Positions 12,051-20,737 of a DNA stretch of 64,000 nucleotides are shown one piece after another. The translations under genes were made by a program, and so were the position numbers. The notes under the pieces were generated by a model. It was not told the origin of the DNA. It was given only the letters and a program-made list of their open reading frames with translations, and made no database searches. The DNA lies in assembly GCF_011369485.1 (NCBI RefSeq), contig NZ_VXCA01000017.1, positions 124,001 through 188,000 of the forward strand. The letters are read 5' to 3'. How positions within the stretch are numbered: position 1 is the stretch's first letter; each line of letters begins with the position of its first letter. The stretch comes from Pseudomonas atagonensis. GTDB lineage: Bacteria; Pseudomonadota; Gammaproteobacteria; Pseudomonadales; Pseudomonadaceae.

Positions 12051-12172
12051 CTGTGGCGAGGGGATTTATCCCCGCTCGGCTGCGCAGCAGTCGTCAGACC
12101 TGTGTCCAGGTACGACTGTCGATCGCAGGGGGTCGCTTCGCCACCCGACGGGGATAAATCCCCTCGCCACAA
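12051..12172. repeat. Long palindromic repeat, GTGGCGAGGGGATTTATCCCC family (copy 1)
   Basis: CTGTGGCGAGGGGATTTATC at the left end and its complement at the right end enclose a less symmetrical middle part. The same ends recur at 22264-22366 and 56120-56253. All three copies are intergenic. Confidence 0.85.
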
Positions 12173-12189
12173 GGTTTTTCAGTCAGACA

Positions 12190-12747
12190 TTATTTTTTGT
12201 GTTGCTCTACGAACTGTCCGTAAGCATTGATAAAACTTTGCAGAAAAGGTTTCACCGTTTCACTCAGTCTGCCCGCCTCATCAAACGCCGAGCCCGCGCC
12301 GCCCAGATAAGCTTCAGGCTGTTGCATGCACGGCACATTGAGAAATACAAATGACTGACGCAAATGCTGGTTGGCGCCGAAGCCGCCAATGGCGCCGGGC
12401 GAAACACTGATCACCGCCCCCGGTTTGCCGCTCCAGACACTTTTGCCATAAGGCCGCGAGCCAACGTCGATGGCATTCTTCAATGGCGCAGGCACGGACC
12501 GGTTGTATTCCGGCGTGACGAACAGCACCGCGTCGGATGAGCCCACGTCTTGACGGAAAGTGCTGTAGGCTGCCGGCGGTGAATCACCGTCGATGTCTTC
12601 GTTATAAAGCGCCAGATCGCCAATTTCGACAATCTTCAGTTTGAGATTCGCCGGTGCCAGCTCAGCCAGCGCCAGGGCGACCTTACGGTTGATCGATGCT
12701 TTGCGCAGGCTGCCGACGACTACAGCGACGTTGTAGACATTGCTCAT
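12190..12747 (-). CDS. NADPH-dependent FMN reductase (ChrR/quinone reductase type)
   Basis: Flavodoxin-like protein of 185 residues. The FMN phosphate loop GSLRKASINRK near the N-terminus and the TPEYNRSVPAPLKNAIDVGSR stretch are the hallmarks of the ChrR/azoreductase-like NAD(P)H:FMN reductase family. It probably reduces quinones, chromate or similar acceptors in the cytoplasm and protects against oxidative stress. The ATG at 12747 gives the canonical N-terminus. It lies upstream of the arsB-like gene in the same direction, with a repeat between them. Confidence 0.88.
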   Translation of the reverse strand: MSNVYNVAVVVGSLRKASINRKVALALAELAPANLKLKIVEIGDLALYNEDIDGDSPPAAYSTFRQDVGSSDAVLFVTPEYNRSVPAPLKNAIDVGSRPYGKSVWSGKPGAVISVSPGAIGGFGANQHLRQSFVFLNVPCMQQPEAYLGGAGSAFDEAGRLSETVKPFLQSFINAYGQFVEQHKK

Positions 12748-12931
12748 GGGAAGACTCTCGACTGTGCGTGGGAGAAGTCAGAAGTTATAGACGATCCGGC
12801 GAACGTTCCACCAGCGGACAAGGGAATTTCCCGCGTCCTGATTATTTTTTTCCCGTAGGAAAACTTACCGCGCCTGATGAAGGTCTACCAAGCCGCAAAT
12901 CAAGCGTTTTATCTCCAGAGGTTCTAAGCAG

Positions 12932-13168
12932 ATGGCAGCAGTACTCGTCGGTCAGTTCCATGCAAGAGATGCGGAAGGCCGCGTTTATTCCGTGCATGAG
13001 TTCCAGGAATCCAACCCGTCGGCAGACGGTCTCACCGGCATGGAGCCTGTCACCACCTACAAACTGGCCATTGGCGATCGCGTCAACAAGGTCAGCGACA
13101 ACGAGTTTTTGCTGGTTCAGTCGGGCATTACTCTGGTTCGCGAACCCGAGCCAACCGTTGCTTCATAA
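12932..13168 (+). CDS. Small conserved-looking protein of unknown function
   Basis: 78 residues, predicted soluble and slightly acidic, starting MAAVLVGQFHARDAEGR. An AGAGG ribosome site precedes the ATG and codon use matches neighbouring genes. I see no motif that gives a function. It lies alone between the divergent FMN reductase gene and a LysR regulator gene 86 bases downstream in the same direction. Confidence 0.7.
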   Translation: MAAVLVGQFHARDAEGRVYSVHEFQESNPSADGLTGMEPVTTYKLAIGDRVNKVSDNEFLLVQSGITLVREPEPTVAS

Positions 13169-13253
13169 CCCTGCGTTATGAGCAGAAGTCATATGCGCAG
13201 ACTTGGGGTAGGATTCAGCCACTGACCCCACCTGCTGAACATGGACTTCACGC

Positions 13254-14147
13254 ATGCGTTTACGTCATATCGAAGTGATTCAGGCGCTTTTGCAGACCGG
13301 TCACCTGGGCACCGCCGCCGAATGGCTGCAGTTGCCGGTGGCCGAGGTCGAAGAGCGTTTGCGCGAAGCCGAAAGCCAGTGGGGGTTCATGCTGTTCGCC
13401 AGCGTTCGCGGGCGTCTGCAGGCCACGCCGGAAGCACGCGCCTTGCAGGCCGAAATCGCTCACGTCTATGAAGCACTGGAGCCGGTGCAGCGTCTGGCCA
13501 GCAGCCTCAAGCAATACCTTGCCCCGCCCCTGCGCATCATCGGCACCCCGCCGCTGGCACAACACCTGTTGCCCCACAGCATCGCGCTGCTACGTCGACG
13601 CCTGCCCGACGCACCTTGCCGCCTGCTCGGTTTACCGACTCCGGACATCGTCCGCAGCCTGCTGCTGCGCGAGAGTGATCTGGGCCTGAGCCTGCACGAT
13701 CCCGAACACCCCGACATCACCTGCCAGCCACTGGCCCAGGGCAAGCTGCAACTGCTAGCGCCGCACGGCTGGCTGCAACCGAAGCAGAAATACATTTCCC
13801 TGCAAGACCTCGCCGGTCAGGCCATGGTCGGCCTCGAAGGTCATGACCCGCTCAGCCCGGCGCTGGAAAACAAGCTGCAGGCTCTGCGCCCCGCGCCAAG
13901 CATCCAGACCCGCGTGCAAACCCATCAGATGATGCGCAGCATGGTCGAGGCCGGTGAAGGTCTGGCCATCGTCGACCCCTTCACCGCCCTCGGTGCCCGC
14001 GCAGCCGGTCTCGACGTGTGCCCGCTGTCACCCGCGGTGCCGATCAGCCTCTACGCCTTGACTTACAAACACGCCGCGCCGTCATCGGCGATTCAGACAC
14101 TGCTGGGCATCATCACGGAACAAGCCGAGGCGATGCTGGCGAACTAA
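13254..14147 (+). CDS. LysR-family transcriptional regulator
   Basis: 297 residues. The N-terminal winged helix-turn-helix (about 1-60: MRLRHIEVIQALLQTGHLGTAAEWL) precedes an effector-binding domain from about residue 90 with the typical PPLRIIGTPPLAQHLLP and DLGLSLHD strands. The helix-turn-helix is slightly unusual in its second half (LPVAEVEERLREAESQWG instead of the common SQPALS type). The effector is not evident. Its 3' end overlaps the end of the convergent GNAT gene by 35 bases. Confidence 0.88.
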   Translation: MRLRHIEVIQALLQTGHLGTAAEWLQLPVAEVEERLREAESQWGFMLFASVRGRLQATPEARALQAEIAHVYEALEPVQRLASSLKQYLAPPLRIIGTPPLAQHLLPHSIALLRRRLPDAPCRLLGLPTPDIVRSLLLRESDLGLSLHDPEHPDITCQPLAQGKLQLLAPHGWLQPKQKYISLQDLAGQAMVGLEGHDPLSPALENKLQALRPAPSIQTRVQTHQMMRSMVEAGEGLAIVDPFTALGARAAGLDVCPLSPAVPISLYALTYKHAAPSSAIQTLLGIITEQAEAMLAN

Positions 14148-14745
14148 CCGGGTTTTCCAGCGGATTATCGAACACGCGATACCAGAACAGCGCCACTTCA
14201 GCCGTGTTCGGATCAATGCCGCGATAGCGCATGTGGTCGACGCCGCCAATGACATAGCCGCAGCGCTCATACAACCGGCAGGCGCCGAGGTTGTTGTTCT
14301 GGGTTTCCAGCATGATGCCCGGCAATTTTTTCTTGCGGCTCCAGAACTGCGCGACATCCAGCAACGACTTGGCCACGCCATGGCGCCGCGCGGGGGCGTG
14401 CACGGCCAGTTCGTCGATGTGGGCAAAGCCGTTCCAGTTGGTGCTGATCACCAGATGGCCGACGGGTTCGTCGTCGAGGTACGCCATGAAAATCGCACTG
14501 TCCGGCGCATCGCGGAAGCTGCTGAACTCTTCAGGATCGATCCCGTAACATTTGCGATACGGCACAATCGGCGTCACCCGCCACTGCTCGACCGGCTGGC
14601 CGATGATGGCGGCGCCATACGCGGCGACCTCGAAACTGAAGTCGCTGCCCCAGATATAAGCGGCAAAGCCATCGTCGGCGACACGCACCGACAGCCCTGG
14701 GTATTTCGGATTCATGACCGGTTGCATACTCGGGAAAGTCCTCAT
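14113..14745 (-). CDS. GNAT-family N-acetyltransferase
   Basis: 210 residues with a C-terminal acetyl-CoA domain: the DELAVHAPARRHGVAKSLL segment is the GNAT motif A (R/Q-x-x-G-x-G/A type) and NNNLGACRLYERCGY is motif B. The N-terminal 60 residues contain an extra domain starting near PKYPGLSVRV. I place the start at 14745, where ATGA overlaps the stop of the upstream decarboxylase gene by 4 bases; internal ATGs at 14727 or 14715 are also possible. The coupling suggests a substrate linked to that enzyme, for example a polyamine, but this is inference. Confidence 0.85.
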   Translation of the reverse strand: MRTFPSMQPVMNPKYPGLSVRVADDGFAAYIWGSDFSFEVAAYGAAIIGQPVEQWRVTPIVPYRKCYGIDPEEFSSFRDAPDSAIFMAYLDDEPVGHLVISTNWNGFAHIDELAVHAPARRHGVAKSLLDVAQFWSRKKKLPGIMLETQNNNLGACRLYERCGYVIGGVDHMRYRGIDPNTAEVALFWYRVFDNPLENPVSSPASPRLVP

Positions 14746-16997
14746 TCCTTGACACAATCGACGGTGTACAGCCGTCCATTGCCTTCATCTTCATGTTGCA
14801 GTCCATGCACATCGGCGACAAAACCGGGAAAGCTGCTATCGAACGTGCGGGCAAATTTCAGGTAATCGATGATCGAACGAGTCGATTCGGTAAAACGCTC
14901 ACCGGGCATGATCAATGGAATTCCCGGCGGATACGGCACCAGCATCACCGCGGCAATCCTGCCTTCCAGCTCATCAATGGGCACCGCCTCGACCTCGCCA
15001 CGCACCAGATGATCGTAGGCATGGGCGGGTTTCATGGCGATTTCCGGCAGCACGGTGTACATGCGTTTGAGGTGTTTGGCGGTGGCATTGCTGCGGTAAC
15101 AGGCATGCAATTGATCGCACAGATCGCGCAGGCCCATGCTGCGATAACGCGCGGTGTCCTCCTGCGCGACACACGGCAGGCACGTCGCCAGACTGACGTT
15201 GGCGTCGTAACTGCGCTTGAACTCCAGCAACTCGGTGAGCAGCGTACTCCACTTGCCTTTGGTGATGCCCATCGAAAACAACACCAGAAACGAATACAGA
15301 CCGGTTTTCTCCACCACCAGCCCGCGCTCCCAAAGGAACTTGCTGACCACGGCGGCCGGGATGCCCTTCTCGCTCAGCGCGCCGCCGGCATTCAACCCCG
15401 GCATCACCAGCGTGACCTTGATCGGATCGAGCAGCACATAGTCATCGCCGACATCGGCAAAACCGTGCCAGTCGGCATCCGGTTGCAACAACCAGTCTTC
15501 GGTCTGCACGCGGTCGATGCCTTCAACACCCGGCGGCTGCCAGATCGAGAACCACCAGTCATCCGCCGCAATGTGCTGGCGCAGATTGGCCAGCGCCCGT
15601 CGGAAACTCAGGGCTTCGTCAAAGGTTTCCTGCAACAGCGAGCGCCCGGCCGGGCCTTCCATCATCGCCGAAGCGACGTCCAGCGAAGCGATGATGCTGT
15701 ACTGCGGCGACGTCGAGATATGCATCATGAACGCTTCGTTGAAACGGTCACGATCCAGCTGCCGCGCGCCGCCGTCCTGCACGTGAATCATCGAGGCCTG
15801 ACTGAACGCGGCGAGCAGTTTGTGCGTGGAATGGGTGGTGAACACCAGCGGACTGTCGGCACTGCGCGAAGTGGCCATGCCGTAGCGCCCGGCGAAAAAC
15901 TCATGGAACGCCGCGTAGGCGTACCAGGCCTCATCGAAATGCAGCACCTCGACGCTGTTGCCGAGATTCTGCTTGATCAGTTCGGCGTTGTAGCAGAGGC
16001 CGTCGTAGGTCGAGTTGGTCACTACCGCGAGTTTCACTTTCGCAGCGCGGCCCTTGGTCAACGGACTGGCATCGATCTTGGCCTGAATCGACTCGCGGCT
16101 GAATTCGCTGAGCGGAATCGGGCCGATGATCCCCAGCTCATTACGCTCCGGACACAGGTACAGCGGAATCGCGCCGGTCATGATGATCGCGTGCAACACC
16201 GACTTGTGGCAATTGCGATCCACCAGCACCAGATCATCGCGAGCGACCATCGAATGCCAGACGATCTTGTTGGCGGTCGAGGTGCCATTGATTACGAAGA
16301 ACGTGTGATCGGCGCCAAAGTTGCGCGCGGCCCGCGCCTCGGCTTCGGCGAGGGGGCCGGTGTGATCGAGCAACGAGCCGAGTTCAGGTACCGACACCGA
16401 CAAGTCCGAGCGCAGGGTGTTTTCCCCGAAGAACTGGTGAAACGCCTGCCCCACCGGGCTTTTGTGATAGGCCACACCGCCGCCATGACCGGGGGTGTGC
16501 CAGGAATAGTTGGAGTCGGCGGTGTGTTGCACCAGTGCCTTGAAGAACGGTGGCAACAAACCATCCAGGTACTTGCGCGCCGCCCGTGCCACTTGCCGGG
16601 CAAGAAACGGCACGGTGTCTTCGAACAGATAAAGAATGCCGCGCAACTGATTAAGCTCGGCCATGGCATCCGCCGGAGCATTTTCCAGTGTGACCTGCTC
16701 GCCCAGCGCAAAGATCGGCAAGTCCGGCGCACGCACCCGTGCCAGGCCGATCAGTTCGGCCATGTTCTGCAACAGATGCGAATTCGTGCTGGCGTCCTCG
16801 GCGGCAATCAGCATGCACGCGAGGCCATGATGGGTCGATGCCACCAACCGCCCTTCGGCGTAGTCGGTGGCCGACACGATACTGAAACCTTCCTGCTCCA
16901 ACTCCCGGGCGATGCCACGGATACGGTCACCGGCGACCGTGTCGGCCTTGATGTCGCGATGGACGATCAACACCGGAAACTTCAAATCTTTGTACAT
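14742..16997 (-). CDS. ldcA: Lysine/arginine/ornithine decarboxylase (LdcA type)
   Basis: PLP-dependent decarboxylase of 751 residues of the Orn/Lys/Arg class I family, close to the pseudomonad LdcA. The N-terminal receiver-like wing domain (about 1-130) is followed by the PLP domain: H168-T-P-G-H in YSWHTPGHGG, D355 in HFDEAWYAY and the Schiff-base lysine K393 in THSTHKLLAAFSQ. It would turn lysine into cadaverine (or arginine into agmatine) and so serve amine catabolism or acid resistance. I start at the ATG 16997 (MYKDLKFPVLIV), the family's usual N-terminus. The GNAT gene downstream overlaps by 4 bases. Confidence 0.93.
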   Translation of the reverse strand: MYKDLKFPVLIVHRDIKADTVAGDRIRGIARELEQEGFSIVSATDYAEGRLVASTHHGLACMLIAAEDASTNSHLLQNMAELIGLARVRAPDLPIFALGEQVTLENAPADAMAELNQLRGILYLFEDTVPFLARQVARAARKYLDGLLPPFFKALVQHTADSNYSWHTPGHGGGVAYHKSPVGQAFHQFFGENTLRSDLSVSVPELGSLLDHTGPLAEAEARAARNFGADHTFFVINGTSTANKIVWHSMVARDDLVLVDRNCHKSVLHAIIMTGAIPLYLCPERNELGIIGPIPLSEFSRESIQAKIDASPLTKGRAAKVKLAVVTNSTYDGLCYNAELIKQNLGNSVEVLHFDEAWYAYAAFHEFFAGRYGMATSRSADSPLVFTTHSTHKLLAAFSQASMIHVQDGGARQLDRDRFNEAFMMHISTSPQYSIIASLDVASAMMEGPAGRSLLQETFDEALSFRRALANLRQHIAADDWWFSIWQPPGVEGIDRVQTEDWLLQPDADWHGFADVGDDYVLLDPIKVTLVMPGLNAGGALSEKGIPAAVVSKFLWERGLVVEKTGLYSFLVLFSMGITKGKWSTLLTELLEFKRSYDANVSLATCLPCVAQEDTARYRSMGLRDLCDQLHACYRSNATAKHLKRMYTVLPEIAMKPAHAYDHLVRGEVEAVPIDELEGRIAAVMLVPYPPGIPLIMPGERFTESTRSIIDYLKFARTFDSSFPGFVADVHGLQHEDEGNGRLYTVDCVKE

Positions 16998-17127
16998 GGG
17001 GCTCAGTGTCCTGAGGCGGCGGATTCGCATCCGCCAATGCTCTCAGGGTAGAGGGTTGCAGCGAAAGGCGCGAGGGTGGCCACTTGGCTTCACGCGTGGG
17101 TGTACTGATTTGGTGGGGAGGAATCTC

Positions 17128-17886
17128 TCAAGCCTGAGCGTCGGCTTCAGCAATCTGCGTCCACAGTGCCGGGCCGCCGGCGGACTTGGCGATGATTTCC
17201 AGGCGTACCTGATGCGCCGCCAGCTCTTCTTCGGTGGCACGAATGATTCGCGCAGGCTGGCGATCCGCCGGCAGACGACGGATTTCGGTAGCCGAGTTAT
17301 CTGCGCCCTCGCCCGTGCCATTACCGTCGGAAGCGTTGCCCGCCAGCGACAGGCTGGTCTGGCCGCCAGTCATGGTCAAGTAAACGTCGGCGAGAATCTC
17401 CGAGTCGAGCAAGGCGCCGTGCAGTTCACGGCCGGAGTTGTCGACGCCATAACGTTTGCACAAGGCATCGAGGCTGTTGCGCTGCCCCGGGTGACGTTCC
17501 CGGGCCATCATCAGGGTGTCGAGGATCGAGCAGTGCTGCGTGATGTCGGCGCGATCCTGCTGGCCCATCAGGGCGAATTCGTTGTTGATGAAGCCAACGT
17601 CGAACGCCGCGTTATGGATGATCAGCTGTGCGCCTTTGATGAATTCGAAGAACTCATCGGCCACTTCGGCAAAACGCGGTTTGCCGACGAGGAATTCGTT
17701 GGTGATGCCGTGGACGCCGATGGCGCCTTCATCACTCTCGCGATCCGGTTGCAGATAAACGTGGAAGTGCCGGCCAGTCAGGCGCCGACCGATCAGTTCG
17801 ACACAACCGATTTCGATAATCCGGTGACCATCGGTCACCGGCATGCCGGTGGTTTCGGTATCGAGTACAACGGATCTGGTGGCCAT
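17128..17886 (-). CDS. dnaQ: DNA polymerase III epsilon subunit (3'-5' exonuclease)
   Basis: Proofreading subunit of 252 residues. The DEDDh exonuclease motifs are visible: D9 and E11 in VLDTETTGM (Exo I), HNAAFDVGFINNE (Exo II) and HGALLDSEILADVYL (Exo III). The C-terminal stretch after residue 180 binds the alpha subunit. Ribonuclease HI and a methyltransferase follow in the usual pseudomonad gloB-methyltransferase-rnhA-dnaQ region, but here the DUF2388 gene is inserted between rnhA and dnaQ. Confidence 0.96.
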   Translation of the reverse strand: MATRSVVLDTETTGMPVTDGHRIIEIGCVELIGRRLTGRHFHVYLQPDRESDEGAIGVHGITNEFLVGKPRFAEVADEFFEFIKGAQLIIHNAAFDVGFINNEFALMGQQDRADITQHCSILDTLMMARERHPGQRNSLDALCKRYGVDNSGRELHGALLDSEILADVYLTMTGGQTSLSLAGNASDGNGTGEGADNSATEIRRLPADRQPARIIRATEEELAAHQVRLEIIAKSAGGPALWTQIAEADAQA

Positions 17887-18074
17887 CAGTGCTCAGCTCT
17901 CAACGGGTCAATCGTGCAAAAACGCGGATGTTAACACGCTCGCAGCTACCGGCGCGCACCGCCGAGTGATCGGCGCTCATGCAGTTTTTAACAATCATTA
18001 GCAATCTTCATAAAGTTTGCCGACGGCCAGGTTGATAGCGTGCGCGGCTTGTTTCTCACGGACTACAGCACGTC

Positions 18075-18380
18075 ATGAAGACTGCCCGGATTTTAATGCT
18101 AGCCACTGTTCTGCTGGCGACTGAAGCAAGTGCCACAAGCTTCGTCATCAGCACCGATATCACCCTGAGCCTGACGCTCAGCTCGAGCAAAGGCACGAGC
18201 GGATCGTTCAAGGACGACAAGATTGTGCTGGCGGCGAAGGATGATGCAGCGGCGTTTGTGGCGAGTGGCGGGGAGATTCGCGGGGTGCGAATGGAGGCGG
18301 CTTTTTTGCGGATTCGCCAAGTGCTGGGGGATCGTGCTTACAGTGATCAGCAGTTGGCTGAGGCTATTTTGATTCTGTGA
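18075..18380 (+). CDS. DUF2388 family periplasmic protein
   Basis: 101 residues with a clear signal peptide (MKTARILMLATVLLATEASA, cut near residue 20) and the FVISTD / SFKDDKIVLAAKDDAAAFVASGG pattern of the DUF2388 family. Its role is unknown. It lies between dnaQ and rnhA on the opposite strand and is followed by a REP pair. Confidence 0.85.
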   Translation: MKTARILMLATVLLATEASATSFVISTDITLSLTLSSSKGTSGSFKDDKIVLAAKDDAAAFVASGGEIRGVRMEAAFLRIRQVLGDRAYSDQQLAEAILIL

Positions 18381-18394
18381 GTCCGCGCCATCAT

Positions 18395-18464
18395 GCTTCG
18401 CGAGCAAGCCCCACAGGATTTATGGATGACGCAGATCTCCTGTGGGAGCGGGCTTGCTCGCGAA
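18395..18464. repeat. REP inverted pair after the DUF2388 gene
   Basis: CTTCGCGAGCAAGCC (left, lacking the CGCTCC part) and the complete right half CTGTGGGAGCGGGCTTGCTC, about 30 bases apart. It could end transcription of the DUF2388 gene and of the convergent rnhA gene. Confidence 0.8.
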
Positions 18465-18492
18465 TGGCCGCACCGCGATACATCAGAAAAAA

Positions 18493-18954
18493 TCAGGACT
18501 GCTTGTAACCGCGCACTTCATCCACCCCACGGTTGGCCAACTGGTCAGCCCGCTCGTTGCCGTGGTGGCCTATGTGCCCGCGTACCCATTTCCAGGTGAC
18601 CTTGTGGCGGTTGACCTGTTCATCCAGCTCTTTCCACAGATCGGCGTTTTTAACCGGCTCCTTCGCGGCGGTTTTCCAGCCGCGCTTTTTCCAGTTGGCC
18701 ATCCACTCGTTGATGCCCTTCATCACGTATTGCGAGTCGGTTACCAGCAACACTTCGCAGGGGCGCTTCAAGGCTTCGAGGCCACGGATGGCGCCGAGCA
18801 GTTCCATGCGGTTGTTGGTGGTATTGGCCTCGCCGCCCCACAGTTCCTTTTCGACGCCCTTGCACACCAGCAAGGCGCCCCAGCCGCCCGGGCCGGGGTT
18901 GCCCTTGCAGGCGCCGTCAGTGAACAGTTCTACGCTATCGACGCTTTCGCTCAT
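18493..18954 (-). CDS. rnhA: Ribonuclease HI
   Basis: 153 residues; cuts the RNA of RNA-DNA hybrids. The four carboxylates are D13 ([11 protein letters not shown]), E51 (NRMELLG), D73 (VTDSQY) and D137, and the mobile histidine loop is [11 protein letters not shown]. The upstream gene is a methyltransferase, 91 bases away. Confidence 0.97.
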   Translation of the reverse strand: MSESVDSVELFTDGACKGNPGPGGWGALLVCKGVEKELWGGEANTTNNRMELLGAIRGLEALKRPCEVLLVTDSQYVMKGINEWMANWKKRGWKTAAKEPVKNADLWKELDEQVNRHKVTWKWVRGHIGHHGNERADQLANRGVDEVRGYKQS

Positions 18955-19045
18955 GCCAATCTATCCAGAAAATGTGCGTTGCCTCGTCAATCCGGAATCG
19001 ACGATGGCCGCAGCCGGAGCAAGTCCGGCCACTATAAAAAAAGGT

Positions 19046-19804
19046 TTACGGTTCGATGCGGCGGCGATTGACCTTGGCCATCGGCAGCGGAATCAGCTTG
19101 CCCATCGGCTCGCGACGTTCCTGACGCAAGGGTCGCAGCCCGACCACAATCTTGCGTGCCACCAATAAATAGAAGCCGCCGCCTGAAAGTTGCCAGTCGC
19201 CGGCCTTGCGTTCCCAACCGGCCAGACGAGCCTGCCACTTGATCGACGCGAGCGGCGGACGATAGCACCCGAAGCGGCGTTTCTCCAGCGCAAAGCCCAG
19301 CAGGTTGAGCCAGTCGGCGACCCGCGACGGCGAGATACAGCGGGCCTGACGCAAGGCATCGTGGGCGAAAACATGGCGCAGCCCCCAGGTGCTCCAGGGA
19401 TTGATTCCGATAATCAGCAGATGCCCGCCGGGGCGTACGCTGCTCGCGGCTTCACGCAGCAGACCGTGGGGCGACAGGCAGAAATCCAGACCGTGCTGCA
19501 TCACCACGACGTCGGCGGCGTGTTCGCTCAATGGCCAGGCCTGCTCTTCGCAGACAATCTCGACGCCGGGCAACGGCGCACCGAGGCGCACATTACGCTG
19601 CACTTGCGGCGCCGCCGGCGGGGTTTCGGCGGAGGGTCCGTAATGCACCAAATAACCGCCAAAGAACCGGCCCAGCTCGTCTTCGAGCATGCGCCGCTCT
19701 TCGTCGAGCAGAAACTGCCCGAGCGGTCCCGACAGCCACTCACGGGCGGCGCTGATCAACGCCAGCCAGTCAGGATCGGCCTGAGCGAACGCTTTATCGG
19801 TCAT
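19046..19804 (-). CDS. Class I SAM-dependent methyltransferase
   Basis: 252 residues, starting at the ATG 19804 preceded by GGAG; a TTG 12 bases upstream is the alternative. The SAM motifs are modest: a post-motif strand with VVMQHGLDFCLSP and LRPGGHLLIIGINPWS, typical of the small methyltransferase that sits between rnhA and the divergent gloB in pseudomonads. The substrate is unknown. Confidence 0.85.
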   Translation of the reverse strand: MTDKAFAQADPDWLALISAAREWLSGPLGQFLLDEERRMLEDELGRFFGGYLVHYGPSAETPPAAPQVQRNVRLGAPLPGVEIVCEEQAWPLSEHAADVVVMQHGLDFCLSPHGLLREAASSVRPGGHLLIIGINPWSTWGLRHVFAHDALRQARCISPSRVADWLNLLGFALEKRRFGCYRPPLASIKWQARLAGWERKAGDWQLSGGGFYLLVARKIVVGLRPLRQERREPMGKLIPLPMAKVNRRRIEP

Positions 19805-19870
19805 GTCATTCTCCAACGCGCCAGGAACTACTAAGATGCGCCAATGTTTTCCGCTTGGCGAATTCCGACG

Positions 19871-20638
19871 ATGATACAGATCAGTGCCCTGCCCGCGTTC
19901 ACCGACAACTACATCTGGTTGTTACAGGATCACCGTACCCAGCGCTGCGCGGTGGTTGATCCGGGCGATGCCGCACCCGTGCAGGCGTGGCTCGCTGCCC
20001 ACCCGGGGTGGGTGTTGAGCGATATCCTGATCACCCATCACCACCATGACCACGTCGGCGGCGTCGAACGCTTGAAGGCCGCGAGCGGTGCGACAGTCTA
20101 TGGCCCCGCCAGCGAAAACATCCCGGCGCGGGACGTGGCCCTCAAGGACAACGACAACGTCAGCGTGCTCGGCTGGGACTTCGATGTCTATGCGGTGCCC
20201 GGTCACACCCTGGGACACATTGCCTATTACCATCATGGCTTGCTGTTCTGCGGCGACACTCTGTTCGCCGCCGGATGCGGGCGTTTGTTCGAAGGTACGC
20301 CGGAGCAAATGCACCATTCGCTGAGCCGACTCGCCGCGCTACCGGAAGACACGCTGGTCTACTGCACCCATGAATACACCCTGAGCAATCTGAAGTTTGC
20401 CGCGGCGGTCGAGCCGACTAATCCGGATGTCGCCGCCCGTCTAAAAGACGTCACCGAGAAACGCGAACGAGGTGTGATGACCCTGCCCTCGACATTGGCC
20501 CTGGAAAAGCTCACCAATCCGTTTTTGCGCACGGGTGAAACATTAGTTAAACAAAAAGTGGACGAACGGGCAGGCGCTCAAAACCGGGCGCCGAGTGAGG
20601 TTTTTGCAGCCCTGCGGGCCTGGAAAGATAAGTTCTAA
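19871..20638 (+). CDS. gloB: Hydroxyacylglutathione hydrolase (glyoxalase II)
   Basis: 255 residues; hydrolyses S-lactoylglutathione to lactate and glutathione in methylglyoxal detoxification. The metallo-beta-lactamase metal motif is HHHHDH (residues 56-61), followed by [16 protein letters not shown] and the C-terminal [14 protein letters not shown] start at the ATG 19871 ([10 protein letters not shown]), not at the ATG 19844. It is divergent from the methyltransferase gene. Confidence 0.95.
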   Translation: MIQISALPAFTDNYIWLLQDHRTQRCAVVDPGDAAPVQAWLAAHPGWVLSDILITHHHHDHVGGVERLKAASGATVYGPASENIPARDVALKDNDNVSVLGWDFDVYAVPGHTLGHIAYYHHGLLFCGDTLFAAGCGRLFEGTPEQMHHSLSRLAALPEDTLVYCTHEYTLSNLKFAAAVEPTNPDVAARLKDVTEKRERGVMTLPSTLALEKLTNPFLRTGETLVKQKVDERAGAQNRAPSEVFAALRAWKDKF

Positions 20639-20737
20639 GTGACTCACTGTCTGGTACAAAAATTCTGAATGGTTGACCGCAGGGGGTGCGCTTTCTAGAA
20701 TCGCCCGACATTTTTGCCCGGAACTTACTTCCAGCCA

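Noticed and set aside
14793..17051. 750-codon plus-strand frame opposite the decarboxylase
   Set aside because: Antisense shadow; H/R/Q-rich composition and no family similarity.
17887..18074. Possible tRNA or small RNA between dnaQ and the DUF2388 gene
   Set aside because: No cloverleaf or terminator structure could be seen; only ordinary promoter-like sequence.
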